From Adlercreutzia muris (GTDB taxonomy: Bacteria > Actinomycetota > Coriobacteriia > Coriobacteriales > Eggerthellaceae): a stretch of 64,000 nt of DNA. The notes below the pieces were generated by a model, which saw only the letters and a program-made list of their open reading frames with translations, had not been told where the DNA came from and did no database searches. Made by a program: the position numbers and the translations under genes. The stretch lies in contig NZ_WAJS01000004.1 of NCBI RefSeq assembly GCF_008831045.1, forward strand, positions 35,845 through 99,844, read 5' to 3'. This document shows positions 15,433 through 23,811 of this stretch, one piece after another; the stretch's first letter is position 1, and the number at the start of each line of letters is the position of its first letter.

Positions 15433-15903
15433 ATGTACAAGAAGATTCTCGTCCCCTACGACAAGTCCGAACCGGCTCAGCACGCACTGTCGGCGGCCCT
15501 CGATCTGGCTGCCGGGGTGCCTGGCGCCCAGATCACTGTGCTCTCGGTGGTGGACTGGCACGACTTCAACGCTGAGACGTTCAAAATTGCCTCGCGCATG
15601 TCCGGCGTCATGGGCGACACCATGGACATGGACGTGATGGCCGAGGTGGAGAACGAGGCCATCAAGGCCGACACCGATGCCATCGCCGAGAACATTGCGC
15701 CTTTGGTGGGCGACGCCGAGGGCATTGCCATCGCCGTGGTGAACGGATCGCCCCACGACTCCATTACCGCCTATGCCGACGAGGGCGGCTATGACTGCAT
15801 CGTCATGGGCCACCGCGGTCTGGGCGCGGTGCGGGGCATGCTCGGCAGCGTGTGCTATTCGGTGCTGCACAAGACCAACGTGCCCGTGCTTATTGTGAAG
15901 TAG
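15433..15903 (+). CDS. Universal stress protein, UspA family
   Basis: A 156-residue single-domain Usp protein, soluble, ATP-binding type. It starts with the family strand KKILVPYDKSE and ends with the nucleotide-binding G-2x-G-9x-G-S pattern, visible as GHRGLGAVRGMLGSV, followed by the PVLIVK terminal strand. AGGAGG precedes the ATG. Likely induced by starvation or stress in the family; no partner gene is adjacent. Confidence 0.9.
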   Translation: MYKKILVPYDKSEPAQHALSAALDLAAGVPGAQITVLSVVDWHDFNAETFKIASRMSGVMGDTMDMDVMAEVENEAIKADTDAIAENIAPLVGDAEGIAIAVVNGSPHDSITAYADEGGYDCIVMGHRGLGAVRGMLGSVCYSVLHKTNVPVLIVK

Positions 15904-15953
15904 CCCGTTCCCGCCATTGTCGGCGGACGACGGCCGCTCTGGTGCTGCGGCGT

Positions 15954-15997
15954 GCCCCAAAAATGCGATCTGCTCGTTCATAGCGCATGTTTGGGGC
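15954..15997. repeat. Imperfect palindrome in the UspA-TPM intergenic region
   Basis: GCCCCAAAAATGCG (15954-15967) pairs with CGCATGTTTGGGGC (15984-15997) with one mismatch across a 16-nt loop. The remaining part of the 306-nt gap holds further GCGCCCGGGC-containing partial palindromes and no gene. Confidence 0.5.
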
Positions 15998-16209
15998 GGC
16001 AAACGCACCTCGGAGGCCTTCGGGAAGGTAAGGCCTGCCCCGAAAGTGCGATGCGCCCGGGCAGATCGGCGATTTGCGACGGGAAATCTGCGCGAGCGGG
16101 ACACAACGAGGGTAAAAGCGCCCGATTCCTCGAAGCGCCCGGGCGCATCGTTCATTTGTGACAGGTTTTGCCCGGGAAGCGGGTGGAGCGCGAAACGTAA
16201 GGAAGCAGA

Positions 16210-17448
16210 ATGGGTCGTTCAGGTGGCGGTGGCTTTTCCGGAGGCGGTGGCTTCGGAGGCGGGTTTGGAAGCGGCGGCGGTGGCTTTGGCGGCGGTTTCT
16301 CCGGCGGCTCCGGCCATGGCGGCCGCTCCGCTGGTGGTTCCGGGGGCTCCGGCTTCGGAGGTCCGGGATTCGGCGGGGGCTACCATGGGGGTGGTTACTA
16401 CGGCGGCGGCTTCGGTGGCGGTGGCTTCTGGGGCGGCCTGCTCGGCGGCCTCATCGGCTCCAGCCGCAGCGGAGGCGGCGGCTCAATGCCTCCGCAGATG
16501 CCGCAGTCGAACGGCCCGCAGCAGCCGGGTCCCGGCGGCTCTGGCAACGGTGGCGGTCCGGGCGGCTCGCAGCCGGACTCGGGAGGCCCGGGCGTGCCTC
16601 CGTCCGGATCGGGCGGCTCGAACTCGCCTCAGCGCAAGTCTCCCAACAGCGGCCTCGGCACCGTGTTCGTGGTTCTGGCGGCGGTGCTGCTCGTAGTGTT
16701 GCTGGTGGTGGCCCTCGGTGGCGGCAGTTGCTCGGGTGCCGATATTCCCCGTTCCACGGTGGAGCGCACGGCCCTCGCGCCCGGCTCCGCGAACGAAACC
16801 GGCTACTTCACCGACGAGGACGGCGATTGGATTCACGATCCCGCCAAGCTGGAGCGCGGTCTGCGCCACTTCTACGAGGAGACGGGCGTGCAGCCCTATG
16901 TGTACATCCTGCCGAACGGGTCGGTGCGTTCCTATCAGGAGCTGCAATCCATTGCCGAGGAGAAGTACAGCGAGTTGTTCACCGATCAGGCCCACTTCGT
17001 GCTGGTGTTCTGCGATGACGGCAACGGGCGCTTCAACGCTGCGTATTGGGCCGGGGCGCAGACAGGATCAGTGCTCGACGACGAGGCCATCAACATCTTC
17101 AAGGGCTATTTGAGCCAGAACTACGACGACATGAGCCTGTCCGAGGAGGAGATCTTCTCGAAGGCGTTTGCCGACACCGCCGACCGTATCATGGAGGTGA
17201 CACCTTCGCCGCTGCCGATTATCGCGGTGTGCGGAGCGGTCATAATTGTCGCCGTCGTCGTGTTCGTTATCGTGCGCAACCGGCGCCTGGCCCGGCAACG
17301 CGAAGCCGAGCGCATGGAGCAGATTCTGAGCACACCGCTGGAATCGTTCGCCGACGGCGAACTTGAGGACCTGGAAAAGAAGTACACGGCCTCAGCTGCG
17401 GGAACCTCGGACGCACCGCCCGTACAACCTACGAGGCCCCCGCAGTAA
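16210..17448 (+). CDS. TPM-domain membrane protein with Gly-rich N-terminus
   Basis: A 412-residue protein with an unusual order. Residues 1-100 are almost pure Gly/Ser/Phe/Tyr (GGGFGGG and GGYYGGG types), 100-150 are Pro/Gly/Ser-rich, then a transmembrane helix (~152-175), a predicted extracellular TPM-type domain (~190-335), a second helix (~337-358) and a cytosolic tail with a helical region. TPM proteins in plants and bacteria include a photosystem repair phosphatase and bacterial YgcG/BA42; the bacterial role is poorly known. Bacterial TPM proteins more often have the Gly-rich tract at the C-terminus. The next gene is pspA, hinting at membrane stress. Function unknown. Confidence 0.7.
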   Translation: MGRSGGGGFSGGGGFGGGFGSGGGGFGGGFSGGSGHGGRSAGGSGGSGFGGPGFGGGYHGGGYYGGGFGGGGFWGGLLGGLIGSSRSGGGGSMPPQMPQSNGPQQPGPGGSGNGGGPGGSQPDSGGPGVPPSGSGGSNSPQRKSPNSGLGTVFVVLAAVLLVVLLVVALGGGSCSGADIPRSTVERTALAPGSANETGYFTDEDGDWIHDPAKLERGLRHFYEETGVQPYVYILPNGSVRSYQELQSIAEEKYSELFTDQAHFVLVFCDDGNGRFNAAYWAGAQTGSVLDDEAINIFKGYLSQNYDDMSLSEEEIFSKAFADTADRIMEVTPSPLPIIAVCGAVIIVAVVVFVIVRNRRLARQREAERMEQILSTPLESFADGELEDLEKKYTASAAGTSDAPPVQPTRPPQ

Positions 17449-17583
17449 GAAGGTCGGCCCCGGCCACGAAAGGCCTCCGGGGTCGCCGAAGGGAGCACCG
17501 CGCCCGCTGGCGCTTGCCGACAACGTCCCGCTTCCGCGCGGGGCAACCGAACCGGGCCGATTCGGCCAGATAGGAGATGCACC

Positions 17584-18267
17584 ATGGGTATCCTCGATCG
17601 CTTCACCTCCATCGTGAAGGCGAACATCAACGAGCTGTTGGACAAGGCGGAAGACCCCGAGAAGATGGTCGACCAGTACCTGCGCGAGATGACCGAGTCC
17701 CTCGCCGAGGTGCGCGAGGCCACGGCCGGCGTCATGGCCGAGGAGCGCCGCTGCAAGAAGCTCGTGGACGAGAACCGCGCCGAGATGGAGAAGTACGAGG
17801 AGCTGGCCCGCAAGGCCCTGGCTGCCGGCAACGAGGCCGATGCCCGGGTGTTCCTGGCGAAGAAGCAGGAGCTGGCCGGGCGCAGCGAGGGGCTTGTCGT
17901 GGCCTTTGAGGGCGCCAAGGCCAATGCCGACAAAATGCGCCAGATGCACGACAAGCTGGTGGCCGATATCGAGGAGCTGAACGCGCGCAAGGCTGCCATC
18001 AAGGCCAAGGCCGCCGTGGCCAAGACCCAGTCCAAGGTGAACGAGATGACCTCCGCGAGCGACCGCGCCGAGGGTGCCCGCAGCGCCTTCGACCGCATGG
18101 AGGCCAAGGCCGACGAGATGCTCGATCGCGCCAACGCCGTGGCCGAGCTGTCCGAGAAGCCGGCCGACCCCACCGAGGACTTGGCCAAGAAGTATGCCGA
18201 GGCCGGTGCCACCGCCGCCGTGGACGACGATCTGGCCCGTCTCAAGAAGGAAATGGGCCTGGAATAG
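17584..18267 (+). CDS. PspA/IM30 (ESCRT-III-like) membrane-protection protein
   Basis: A 227-residue, nearly all-helical protein of the PspA/Vipp1 family that binds stressed membranes and polymerises. The N-terminus MGILDRFTSIVKANINELLD is the membrane-binding helix; two long coiled-coil helices follow (about residues 25-145) with DPEKMVDQYLREM, and shorter C-terminal helices end in a Lys/Glu-rich tail. Good TAGGAG site before the ATG. It follows the TPM gene after 135 nt and is closed by a terminator. No PspF, PspB or PspC homologue is nearby. Confidence 0.9.
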   Translation: MGILDRFTSIVKANINELLDKAEDPEKMVDQYLREMTESLAEVREATAGVMAEERRCKKLVDENRAEMEKYEELARKALAAGNEADARVFLAKKQELAGRSEGLVVAFEGAKANADKMRQMHDKLVADIEELNARKAAIKAKAAVAKTQSKVNEMTSASDRAEGARSAFDRMEAKADEMLDRANAVAELSEKPADPTEDLAKKYAEAGATAAVDDDLARLKKEMGLE

Positions 18268-18279
18268 CGTAGTTTCCCC

Positions 18280-18320
18280 GCCGAGCCCGAGGGCCTCGAT
18301 CCTTCGGGCTCGGCTGTTTT
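18280..18320 (+). terminator. Intrinsic terminator after pspA
   Basis: GCCGAGCCCGA (18280-18290) pairs with 18304-18314, followed by TGTTTT. Confidence 0.8.
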
Positions 18321-18321
18321 G

Positions 18322-18440
18322 GCGCAACGCCGAGCTCGGCGCAGGTTTCCATGAAATAGCGGTGCAGGTGGTCGCGCTTACCGAAGGTGACGAAGGGCTG
18401 GCCGTCCAGATCGCGGACCTCAAGATGATCGCGCCGGGCA
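18322..18440 (-). pseudogene. Fragment of a LysR-type regulator effector domain
   Basis: The minus strand reads RDHLEVRDLDGQPFVTFG then KRDHLHRYFMETCAELGVA, closely resembling the mid-part of a LysR substrate-binding domain. No helix-turn-helix, start or stop belongs to it. It abuts an oppositely oriented reductase fragment, the same arrangement as at 11.7 kb. Confidence 0.4.
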
Positions 18441-18459
18441 CGAGCGACACCGATAGCTG

Positions 18460-18690
18460 GGGCACTCGTTCGCCCATGCCTTCTCGACGCTGGGCGACTC
18501 GTCCACGGTGTCCACGGGCCCCTACTACGCCGCGAAAAACACCTGCACGTTCATGACCATCATGGGCGGTTTGCGCACGAGCGCGGACATGGAGGTGTGC
18601 GACGAGGACGACGAGCCCATCCCGGGTCTGTTTAACGTGGGCTGCATGGTGGGCGACGGGTGCGCCAACGAGTTGTCCCACCCACCGAGG
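18460..18690 (+). pseudogene. C-terminal fragment of a second FAD-dependent reductase
   Basis: About 75 codons match the end of this family: AHAFSTLGDSSTVSTGPYY, FMTIMGGLRTSADM, then PIPGLFNVGCMVGDG. The N-terminal domain is absent and the extreme C-terminus (expected HG...GRLAG) is replaced by unrelated codons near 18681, where it meets the end of the LuxR gene on the other strand. Confidence 0.65.
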
Positions 18691-18703
18691 CGTCCGCGCT
18701 TTC

Positions 18704-20146
18704 TCATGCGCCTTCTTGTCGTCCGAGACCATCCTCTACGAGGTCGATAAGCTCCTGCTGGGTGTGAACATCGAGCTTCATGTAGATGTGCTTGACGTGG
18801 GTCTTCACGGTGTTGTACGACAGGGTGAGCTGGTCGCTGATGGCTCGGCCGTTGCGGCCGCGGGCAAGCAGGGCGCACAGTTCCACCTCGCGCTTGGTAA
18901 GACCATGCTGCGTGCCGAGCCGAGCGCAGCGATCTTCGATGCTTTCCCGCTCTTTTCCGCTTTCAATCGGCGCGACGGCGGGCGTGATGGGCTCCACGCC
19001 GAAGATGACGGCGCGGAAGCTGAACTTCGCGAGCCAGAGAAAGGCGAGGGCCACAAAGGAGACGAGGATGGCGCAGAGTAGGCCTGCGGCCAGGGCATCG
19101 TTCGTGCCCACGAGGCGGTTTACGCCATGGCCCGACAAGGTTCCCATCAGCGTACCCAGGCCCGTGAGGAAACATGCCCAGGCGGCCACGCGCAGGGCGC
19201 CGATGCGGTTGCGCGAGCCGATGCCGAAGATAACCAGGTAGTGGATGATGGAGAAGCAGGCGGATCCGCTGCGGAGGATGTAGTTGCTCGCAGATCCCAG
19301 GGGGAGGAAAAGCGACACAATGGCGCAGAGCAGGCCCGCGATCACGACGAGGGCGGCCAGGGCGGCTAAAGGGTCGATGAATCCGCTGCGCCGTCGACTG
19401 GCAACGACGACCCCGCCTACGAGAAGCGCGGTGACGATACCCGAAGGAGATGTATCGACGGGAATGCCCGAGATGCAGTTGAGGGCGAGGGAGAACCCAA
19501 ATACGAGATTGAACACGAAAAGGCACAGGAAAGCCGGATTCAGGGGGCTGACAAAGGCTGCCGGATTGGAAAGTTCGACGCTCTCCAAGCCGCCCGTCTC
19601 GTTCAAAAGCGCGAGATTCTCCCTCGCCAGGTGGGAGGAGAGAGCGAGGGTCGCACAGGGAAGGACGGCGCACAGAATGAGATGCATCGGAAGAGAGAAG
19701 AGGTCGACAGCTCGCTGGCCGAGCGTGCCGATGAGAGCCGAGGCGCAGATGCACAGCATGGCGCTGCGTATGTTATCGAGCTGGCAGAGGGCGATAAGGT
19801 ACATGAGCGTTGCCCATAGGCTTCCCAGCTGCCAGAGGGCGTATCCGCCGCACAGTGCCGCCGTCGAGCCGGTTTTCGCGTGGAGGCCCACCAGGAGCGT
19901 TCCGGCGATCACGAGGACGCAGCTCGCGGTTGCGGCCCAAGGGCCCATCCGGGTGAGATACCCGCGTTTCAGGGCGAAGAGCACGAGAAGGAACGGGCAT
20001 ATGTTCGCCACAATGAACAGGGTGTCGCGGGCAACGGGTGCTGCTACCGAGAGCGGGGCGATTATATCGGCGTTCAGTAGCCGATTGCAGGCGATTTCGC
20101 AGGCTCCTGCCGCGAAGACGGCGAGCCAGGGCTTGGTGGTGCTCAT
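18704..20146 (-). CDS. Membrane-anchored LuxR-family transcriptional regulator
   Basis: A 480-residue one-component regulator: about ten to twelve hydrophobic helices (residues ~10-400) followed by a LuxR/FixJ-type helix-turn-helix with LTKREVELCALLARG and YNTVKTHVKHIYMKL. This arrangement is common in Eggerthellaceae next to flavoprotein reductases; the membrane part probably senses the substrate or redox state. The longer open frame upstream is low in hydrophobicity and crosses intergenic hairpins; ATG 20146 has AGAGGA upstream. The gene lies 225 nt downstream of, and on the same strand as, a reductase gene that it may regulate. Confidence 0.82.
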   Translation of the reverse strand: MSTTKPWLAVFAAGACEIACNRLLNADIIAPLSVAAPVARDTLFIVANICPFLLVLFALKRGYLTRMGPWAATASCVLVIAGTLLVGLHAKTGSTAALCGGYALWQLGSLWATLMYLIALCQLDNIRSAMLCICASALIGTLGQRAVDLFSLPMHLILCAVLPCATLALSSHLARENLALLNETGGLESVELSNPAAFVSPLNPAFLCLFVFNLVFGFSLALNCISGIPVDTSPSGIVTALLVGGVVVASRRRSGFIDPLAALAALVVIAGLLCAIVSLFLPLGSASNYILRSGSACFSIIHYLVIFGIGSRNRIGALRVAAWACFLTGLGTLMGTLSGHGVNRLVGTNDALAAGLLCAILVSFVALAFLWLAKFSFRAVIFGVEPITPAVAPIESGKERESIEDRCARLGTQHGLTKREVELCALLARGRNGRAISDQLTLSYNTVKTHVKHIYMKLDVHTQQELIDLVEDGLGRQEGA

Positions 20147-20235
20147 TGACGCGAAGTCCTCTCTTCCCTTCTCACTATTATAGTCGAAGGGCCTCTCTGA
20201 CTGCTCGCCGTGCGCGTTGCCTCGAATGCGCCAAA

Positions 20236-20262
20236 GGGACGACCCTCGGCGAGGGCCGTCCC
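20236..20262 (-). terminator. Hairpin between reductase and LuxR gene
   Basis: GGGACG and CGTCCC arms with an inner CCCTC/GAGGG stem; on the minus strand it is followed by TTT. A weak intrinsic terminator for the reductase transcript. Confidence 0.5.
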
Positions 20263-20312
20263 TATAGGGGGAGGCGTGTTCGTAAGCGCCTTTCGACGCA
20301 ACGGTGTGCTGC

Positions 20313-20354
20313 GGTGCCGCGCGACGGTTCCATCGTGACCCGTCGCGCGGCACC
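20313..20354 (-). terminator. Long perfect hairpin just downstream of the reductase stop
   Basis: 15-bp perfect stem, GGTGCCGCGCGACGG (20313-20327) against 20340-20354. No T tract follows on the minus strand, so it may stabilise an mRNA 3' end rather than terminate. Confidence 0.55.
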
Positions 20355-20371
20355 TCGGTGCGCCAGAGCGG

Positions 20372-22129
20372 CTATGCCTTCTTTCCGGCGATGTGCTGCA
20401 CCTCATGGCGGGCGAAGGTGAGCAGGCGGCCGCAGGCCATGCCGTGAGTCAAATTGTAGTAGCCGTCGGCGAACAGCGAACCGGCGCAGTTGCCCGCCGC
20501 CCAGAGACCCTCCAGGACCTCGCCGTCGGTCTTGAGCACCTGCCCGTCAGCATTGATGCGAAGGCCGTCTGAGGTGTCCAGTAGGGTACCGCCGAGGGTC
20601 ACGCCGTAGAAGGGCGCCTGGCGAATAGCGGACAGGGTGTAGGGTTCCTTGCCGAAGTCCTCGTCCACCTGTTTATCGTAAAGTTCGTTGTAGCGCTCGA
20701 TGGATGCGAGGAAGTTCTGCTTATGTTCGCCTTCGAGCAGCAGTTTATCGGCGAGTTCCTCGAGGGTATCGGCCTTTACGACGACACCCTGGTCGATTTG
20801 CTCCTGCAGAAAGCCCTCGGTGCCTGCACCCATGACGTTTACGATGAGATTGGTAAGGCTCGCGCAACCGAGGCTGTGGAAGCGGGCCACGTCATCGGCG
20901 AAGTTCGCGTCCCACACCTCGAGGTACACGCCGCCCGGTTGAGAGGCGGCTGCGTAGGGCAGCCAGTCGTAGTTGCCCGACTCGTTGGTGAAGCGCTCGC
21001 CGTGCAGGTTCATCTTGAGGAAAGGCTGCGAGCCGGGATTGAACTGACCTGAAGCGGGCAGCATGGGCTCGCCCGTCGCCACGCTCTCCTCGGTCCAGCC
21101 GGCCTTGGTGCCCGGAGGGACGGCACCTCGATCGAACACGAAGGCCGCTGCGCCGGGATCCTTCATGGCCCCGGCCCAAAGGCCAGCCTTGATGCCCATG
21201 CCCGTGTTTCCCGGCTCCCAGTTGGAGGCGGTCAGGCAGCGCGGGAGGATGGGGTTGATACCCTCGATCATGTCGGGGTTCGCCGCGTAGCCACCCGTGG
21301 CGAGCAGCACGTCCTCAGCGTTGATCTGCACATAGCCGTCTTTGGCATCGAAGATGGCTCCGCTGACTGCGCCGCTCTCGTCGGTGACGAGCTTGACGAG
21401 GTCGAAGCCGAAGAGCACTTCGTTGCCCTGTTTGTTCAGCAGGTCCTCGAAGATCTGGTTGCGGCTCATTTCGGCATGCTCCTCGGGGCAATCCTCGCGA
21501 GCCGTGTAGCTCACCTGGATGGGCGGCACGTACATATCGACGCCTACGCCGCCTCGCCCTTCACCCTGGTCGGCATCGAAGCTCACTGCGAAGCCATACT
21601 GATCCATAATGCCTTTTACCCAGGCATGCATCTCGGCGGATTCGTTCAGCCACGTTTTTGTGACGCGCATGTCGTTTTTGCCCCAGAAGGCTTGACGCAG
21701 CACGTTGTTCAACTTGATGATGTCGACGCTTTTGCCGGCCTCGGCGCATTCGGGAATGTTTACGGCTCCATACCAGCCGCGAGCCGTGGCGACGGCTCCG
21801 GCCTTCTCGGCGATGAGGAAATCAACTCCGAGTTCCTGGGCGGTGACGGCGGCGGCAAGGCCGGCGTTGCCCGCGCCCACGATGAGGAGCTTGGTGCTAC
21901 GCGTCTCGACGATGTCCGCTTCGGCGATTTCGGGAGCTGTGCCGAGCCATGCGGGGGTATTGCCCACAACGGCCATGCCGCTGTCGGTGCCGCCCGCTGT
22001 AGCCGCTGCATCGGGGCCGGTTTCGGCCATGGTCTTCGGCGAGCAGCCGGAGAGTCCGGCCACGGCGGCGGCTCCGGCTGCCAGGGCGGCGCCGGAGAGG
22101 AAGTTGCGGCGAGAAATACCTTGAGTCAT
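20372..22129 (-). CDS. Tat-exported FAD-dependent reductase (fumarate-reductase-like), no. 1
   Basis: A 585-residue flavoprotein. The N-terminus is a Tat signal with SRRNFLSG and a lipobox-like LSGC (Cys29), predicting export as a folded protein and possibly lipid anchoring. The FAD_binding_2 domain starts at about residue 78 with LLIVGAGNAGLAAA and EKAG, and ends with GLRINADG and the FAD-binding GLWAAGNCAG. Relatives reduce fumarate, urocanate, cinnamates or other enoates, or dehydrogenate steroids. No FMN_bind or haem (CxxCH) domain is present, so an external electron donor is needed. A LuxR gene follows on the same strand. Substrate unknown. Confidence 0.87.
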   Translation of the reverse strand: MTQGISRRNFLSGAALAAGAAAVAGLSGCSPKTMAETGPDAAATAGGTDSGMAVVGNTPAWLGTAPEIAEADIVETRSTKLLIVGAGNAGLAAAVTAQELGVDFLIAEKAGAVATARGWYGAVNIPECAEAGKSVDIIKLNNVLRQAFWGKNDMRVTKTWLNESAEMHAWVKGIMDQYGFAVSFDADQGEGRGGVGVDMYVPPIQVSYTAREDCPEEHAEMSRNQIFEDLLNKQGNEVLFGFDLVKLVTDESGAVSGAIFDAKDGYVQINAEDVLLATGGYAANPDMIEGINPILPRCLTASNWEPGNTGMGIKAGLWAGAMKDPGAAAFVFDRGAVPPGTKAGWTEESVATGEPMLPASGQFNPGSQPFLKMNLHGERFTNESGNYDWLPYAAASQPGGVYLEVWDANFADDVARFHSLGCASLTNLIVNVMGAGTEGFLQEQIDQGVVVKADTLEELADKLLLEGEHKQNFLASIERYNELYDKQVDEDFGKEPYTLSAIRQAPFYGVTLGGTLLDTSDGLRINADGQVLKTDGEVLEGLWAAGNCAGSLFADGYYNLTHGMACGRLLTFARHEVQHIAGKKA

Positions 22130-22158
22130 AGAGGTCCCTCCTAGAATGGGTCTTGCCA

Positions 22159-22185
22159 GCCGCCCGCCCCACTTTGGCGGGCGGC
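22159..22185 (-). promoter_or_regulatory. GC-rich leader hairpin upstream of reductase 1
   Basis: GCCGCCCGCC/GGCGGGCGGC perfect 10-bp stem in the likely 5' leader, about 30 nt before the ATG and just before the ribosome site. Confidence 0.4.
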
Positions 22186-22231
22186 GTTCATCCTAGGTTT
22201 TTCCTGGAGGGAGGTGCGTCACCCCCATTGG

Positions 22232-22250
22232 GGTATTTTTGAAAAATGCC
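22232..22250. promoter_or_regulatory. AT-rich palindrome upstream of reductase 1 (candidate operator)
   Basis: GGTATTTTTGAAAAATGCC is a near-perfect 19-bp palindrome about 100 nt before the reductase start, next to a CCCC/GGGG dyad. It resembles AT-rich palindromes before reductases 4 and 5. Confidence 0.4.
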
Positions 22251-22380
22251 TGGTAGAATCTATGCTTATGGTGGGCGGCAGGCCGTTTACGTTGCATCCC
22301 GAAGGGCCGCCGCAGTGAGGGGCACCCTTCTGCGACTTAGGCTTAATGTGCTTTTCGGCCATGGAAACGTTCGTATTTCT

Positions 22381-23550
22381 TTAGGGGGCCAAGCTGGTAA
22401 TCGGGATGACGCAGACGCCGTCATCCCGAACGTAGGCGTGCTGGCCGAGTCCCTCCACCACGGCAAGGAATGACGGGGGCTCTGCTCCGGCAGATTCCAT
22501 CTTGGCCTTGAGGCGTAGTAGATTTTTAGCGGCTTGGTCTGCCTGGTTGTGCCCGAGCTTTATTTCGAGTGCGGCCCACTTTCCGTCGTAGGATTCGATA
22601 ATCGCATCCACTTTCAGATCGGTGTTATCGCGATAGTAGCGCACCTGCGCCTCTGAGGCTTCGGCGTATACCAGCAGATCGCACAGGCAAAGACTCTCGA
22701 AGAGGAACCCAAAGGCGCTGAGGTCGCCGAGGAGTTTCTGCGGGGTGGCGCCGAGGATGGCCGCTGGCAGAGAGGGATCGACGTAGTGGTATTTGGGTCG
22801 CTTGTTGATTCGGATTGACGACCGCAGGTTCGGAGACCATCCAGGGGTCTCCTCGATGACGAAGATCCGCCGAAGGGCTCGAAGGTAGTCGTCAACCGTT
22901 TCTTTGGAGAGCGCTTCGCTCGTTGCATCGCCGGTCATGTCGCGAATCATGGTTTTGGTGGCCGTCGCCTGCTCTGCATTGCGGGCGAGCGAATGGAGGA
23001 GCCGGCTGATTTTCTGTGGATCACGGGCCACATCGTCGACGCGCGAGAGATCGTCTTCGGACACTTGCCACACGTAACTGCGCGCGAGCCGCGATGCCCG
23101 GTGCAGCTCCATGGCTTGAACGGCGGGCCAGCCGCCGCGGATAACGACATCGCAGAGATCATCCAAGGTCGCCGGAAGGGCGCGGCCTGCCGGCCTCCCT
23201 CCATTGAAGAGGGCCCGCAGCGATACGGCTCCCGAGGATCGGTTCGCCTCGAAGAGCGTCATAGGCCTCATGCGAACCTTTTCGATACGGCCCACGCCGC
23301 TGTGATGCGGTTTAACCCGGCGGGGAACAGCGGATCCCGTGAGTATGAACGTGTCCCGTTTGCCGCTTCTGTCAACGGCGTTGCGGACGGCATCCCACAG
23401 CGAGGGCACCTCTTGCCATTCGTCGATGAGGCGGGGATGGTCGCCTTGGAGCGCCTGATGGGGGGGGGTAAGCGCGCCAGTTCTTGGTTTTGGAAGGCCC
23501 CTTCAGTGTCGAGCAGACAGATCTCGCTGTTGCTGAGGCTTCGGGCCGTC
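22381..23550 (-). pseudogene. Broken DUF4143 AAA ATPase (5' truncated, frameshifted)
   Basis: Codons for most of an AAA/DUF4143 ATPase, a family often linked to toxin or defence functions but of unclear role. The continuous part (343 codons from 23409) starts inside the Walker B region; GDHPRLIDEWQEVPSLWDAV shows where it joins the family. The DTEGAFQNQELARL segment that should precede it is present but in another frame, separated by a run of nine C residues (23460-23468 on the opposite strand). Still further upstream the Walker A P-loop is missing and two 18-bp repeats occur instead. The C-terminal DUF4143 domain (LKVDAIIESYDGKWAALEIKLG) is intact. Likely a pseudogene, unless the C tract is a sequencing error. 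Confidence 0.75.
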
Positions 23551-23551
23551 T

Positions 23552-23592
23552 ACTCTACTTTTTTCAACCTTTCCACTCTACTTTTTTCAACC
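23552..23592. repeat. Tandem-like pair of identical 18-bp repeats
   Basis: ACTCTACTTTTTTCAACC occurs at 23552-23569 and again at 23575-23592, exactly where the missing start of the DUF4143 gene should be. Confidence 0.75.
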
Positions 23593-23811
23593 CAAATACG
23601 CCTTCTTCCGAGGGGGCGGAAAGGGCTGTGACGCAAAAACGGGGCCTCCTATGCGAGGTGCCGTCCCGGATGACGGGACGGCACTGGAAGGGATGCGGGC
23701 CGGGGAGGGAAAGCCCGCAGGGGGTTTGCGGAGGAAGCGGGAGAGCGCCTGCGAAGGGGCATCGCGGGCCGGGGAGGGAGAGCCCGCGATGCCCCGGGTG
23801 GCCGAGTTTCC

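Noticed and set aside
15904..16209. Small RNA gene between the UspA and TPM genes
   Set aside because: Palindromes are present but there is no promoter-terminator pair that would define a transcript.
20147..20353. 69-residue N-terminal extension of the LuxR protein at 18.7 kb
   Set aside because: It crosses two intergenic hairpins and is polar, whereas the inner start begins directly before the first membrane helix.
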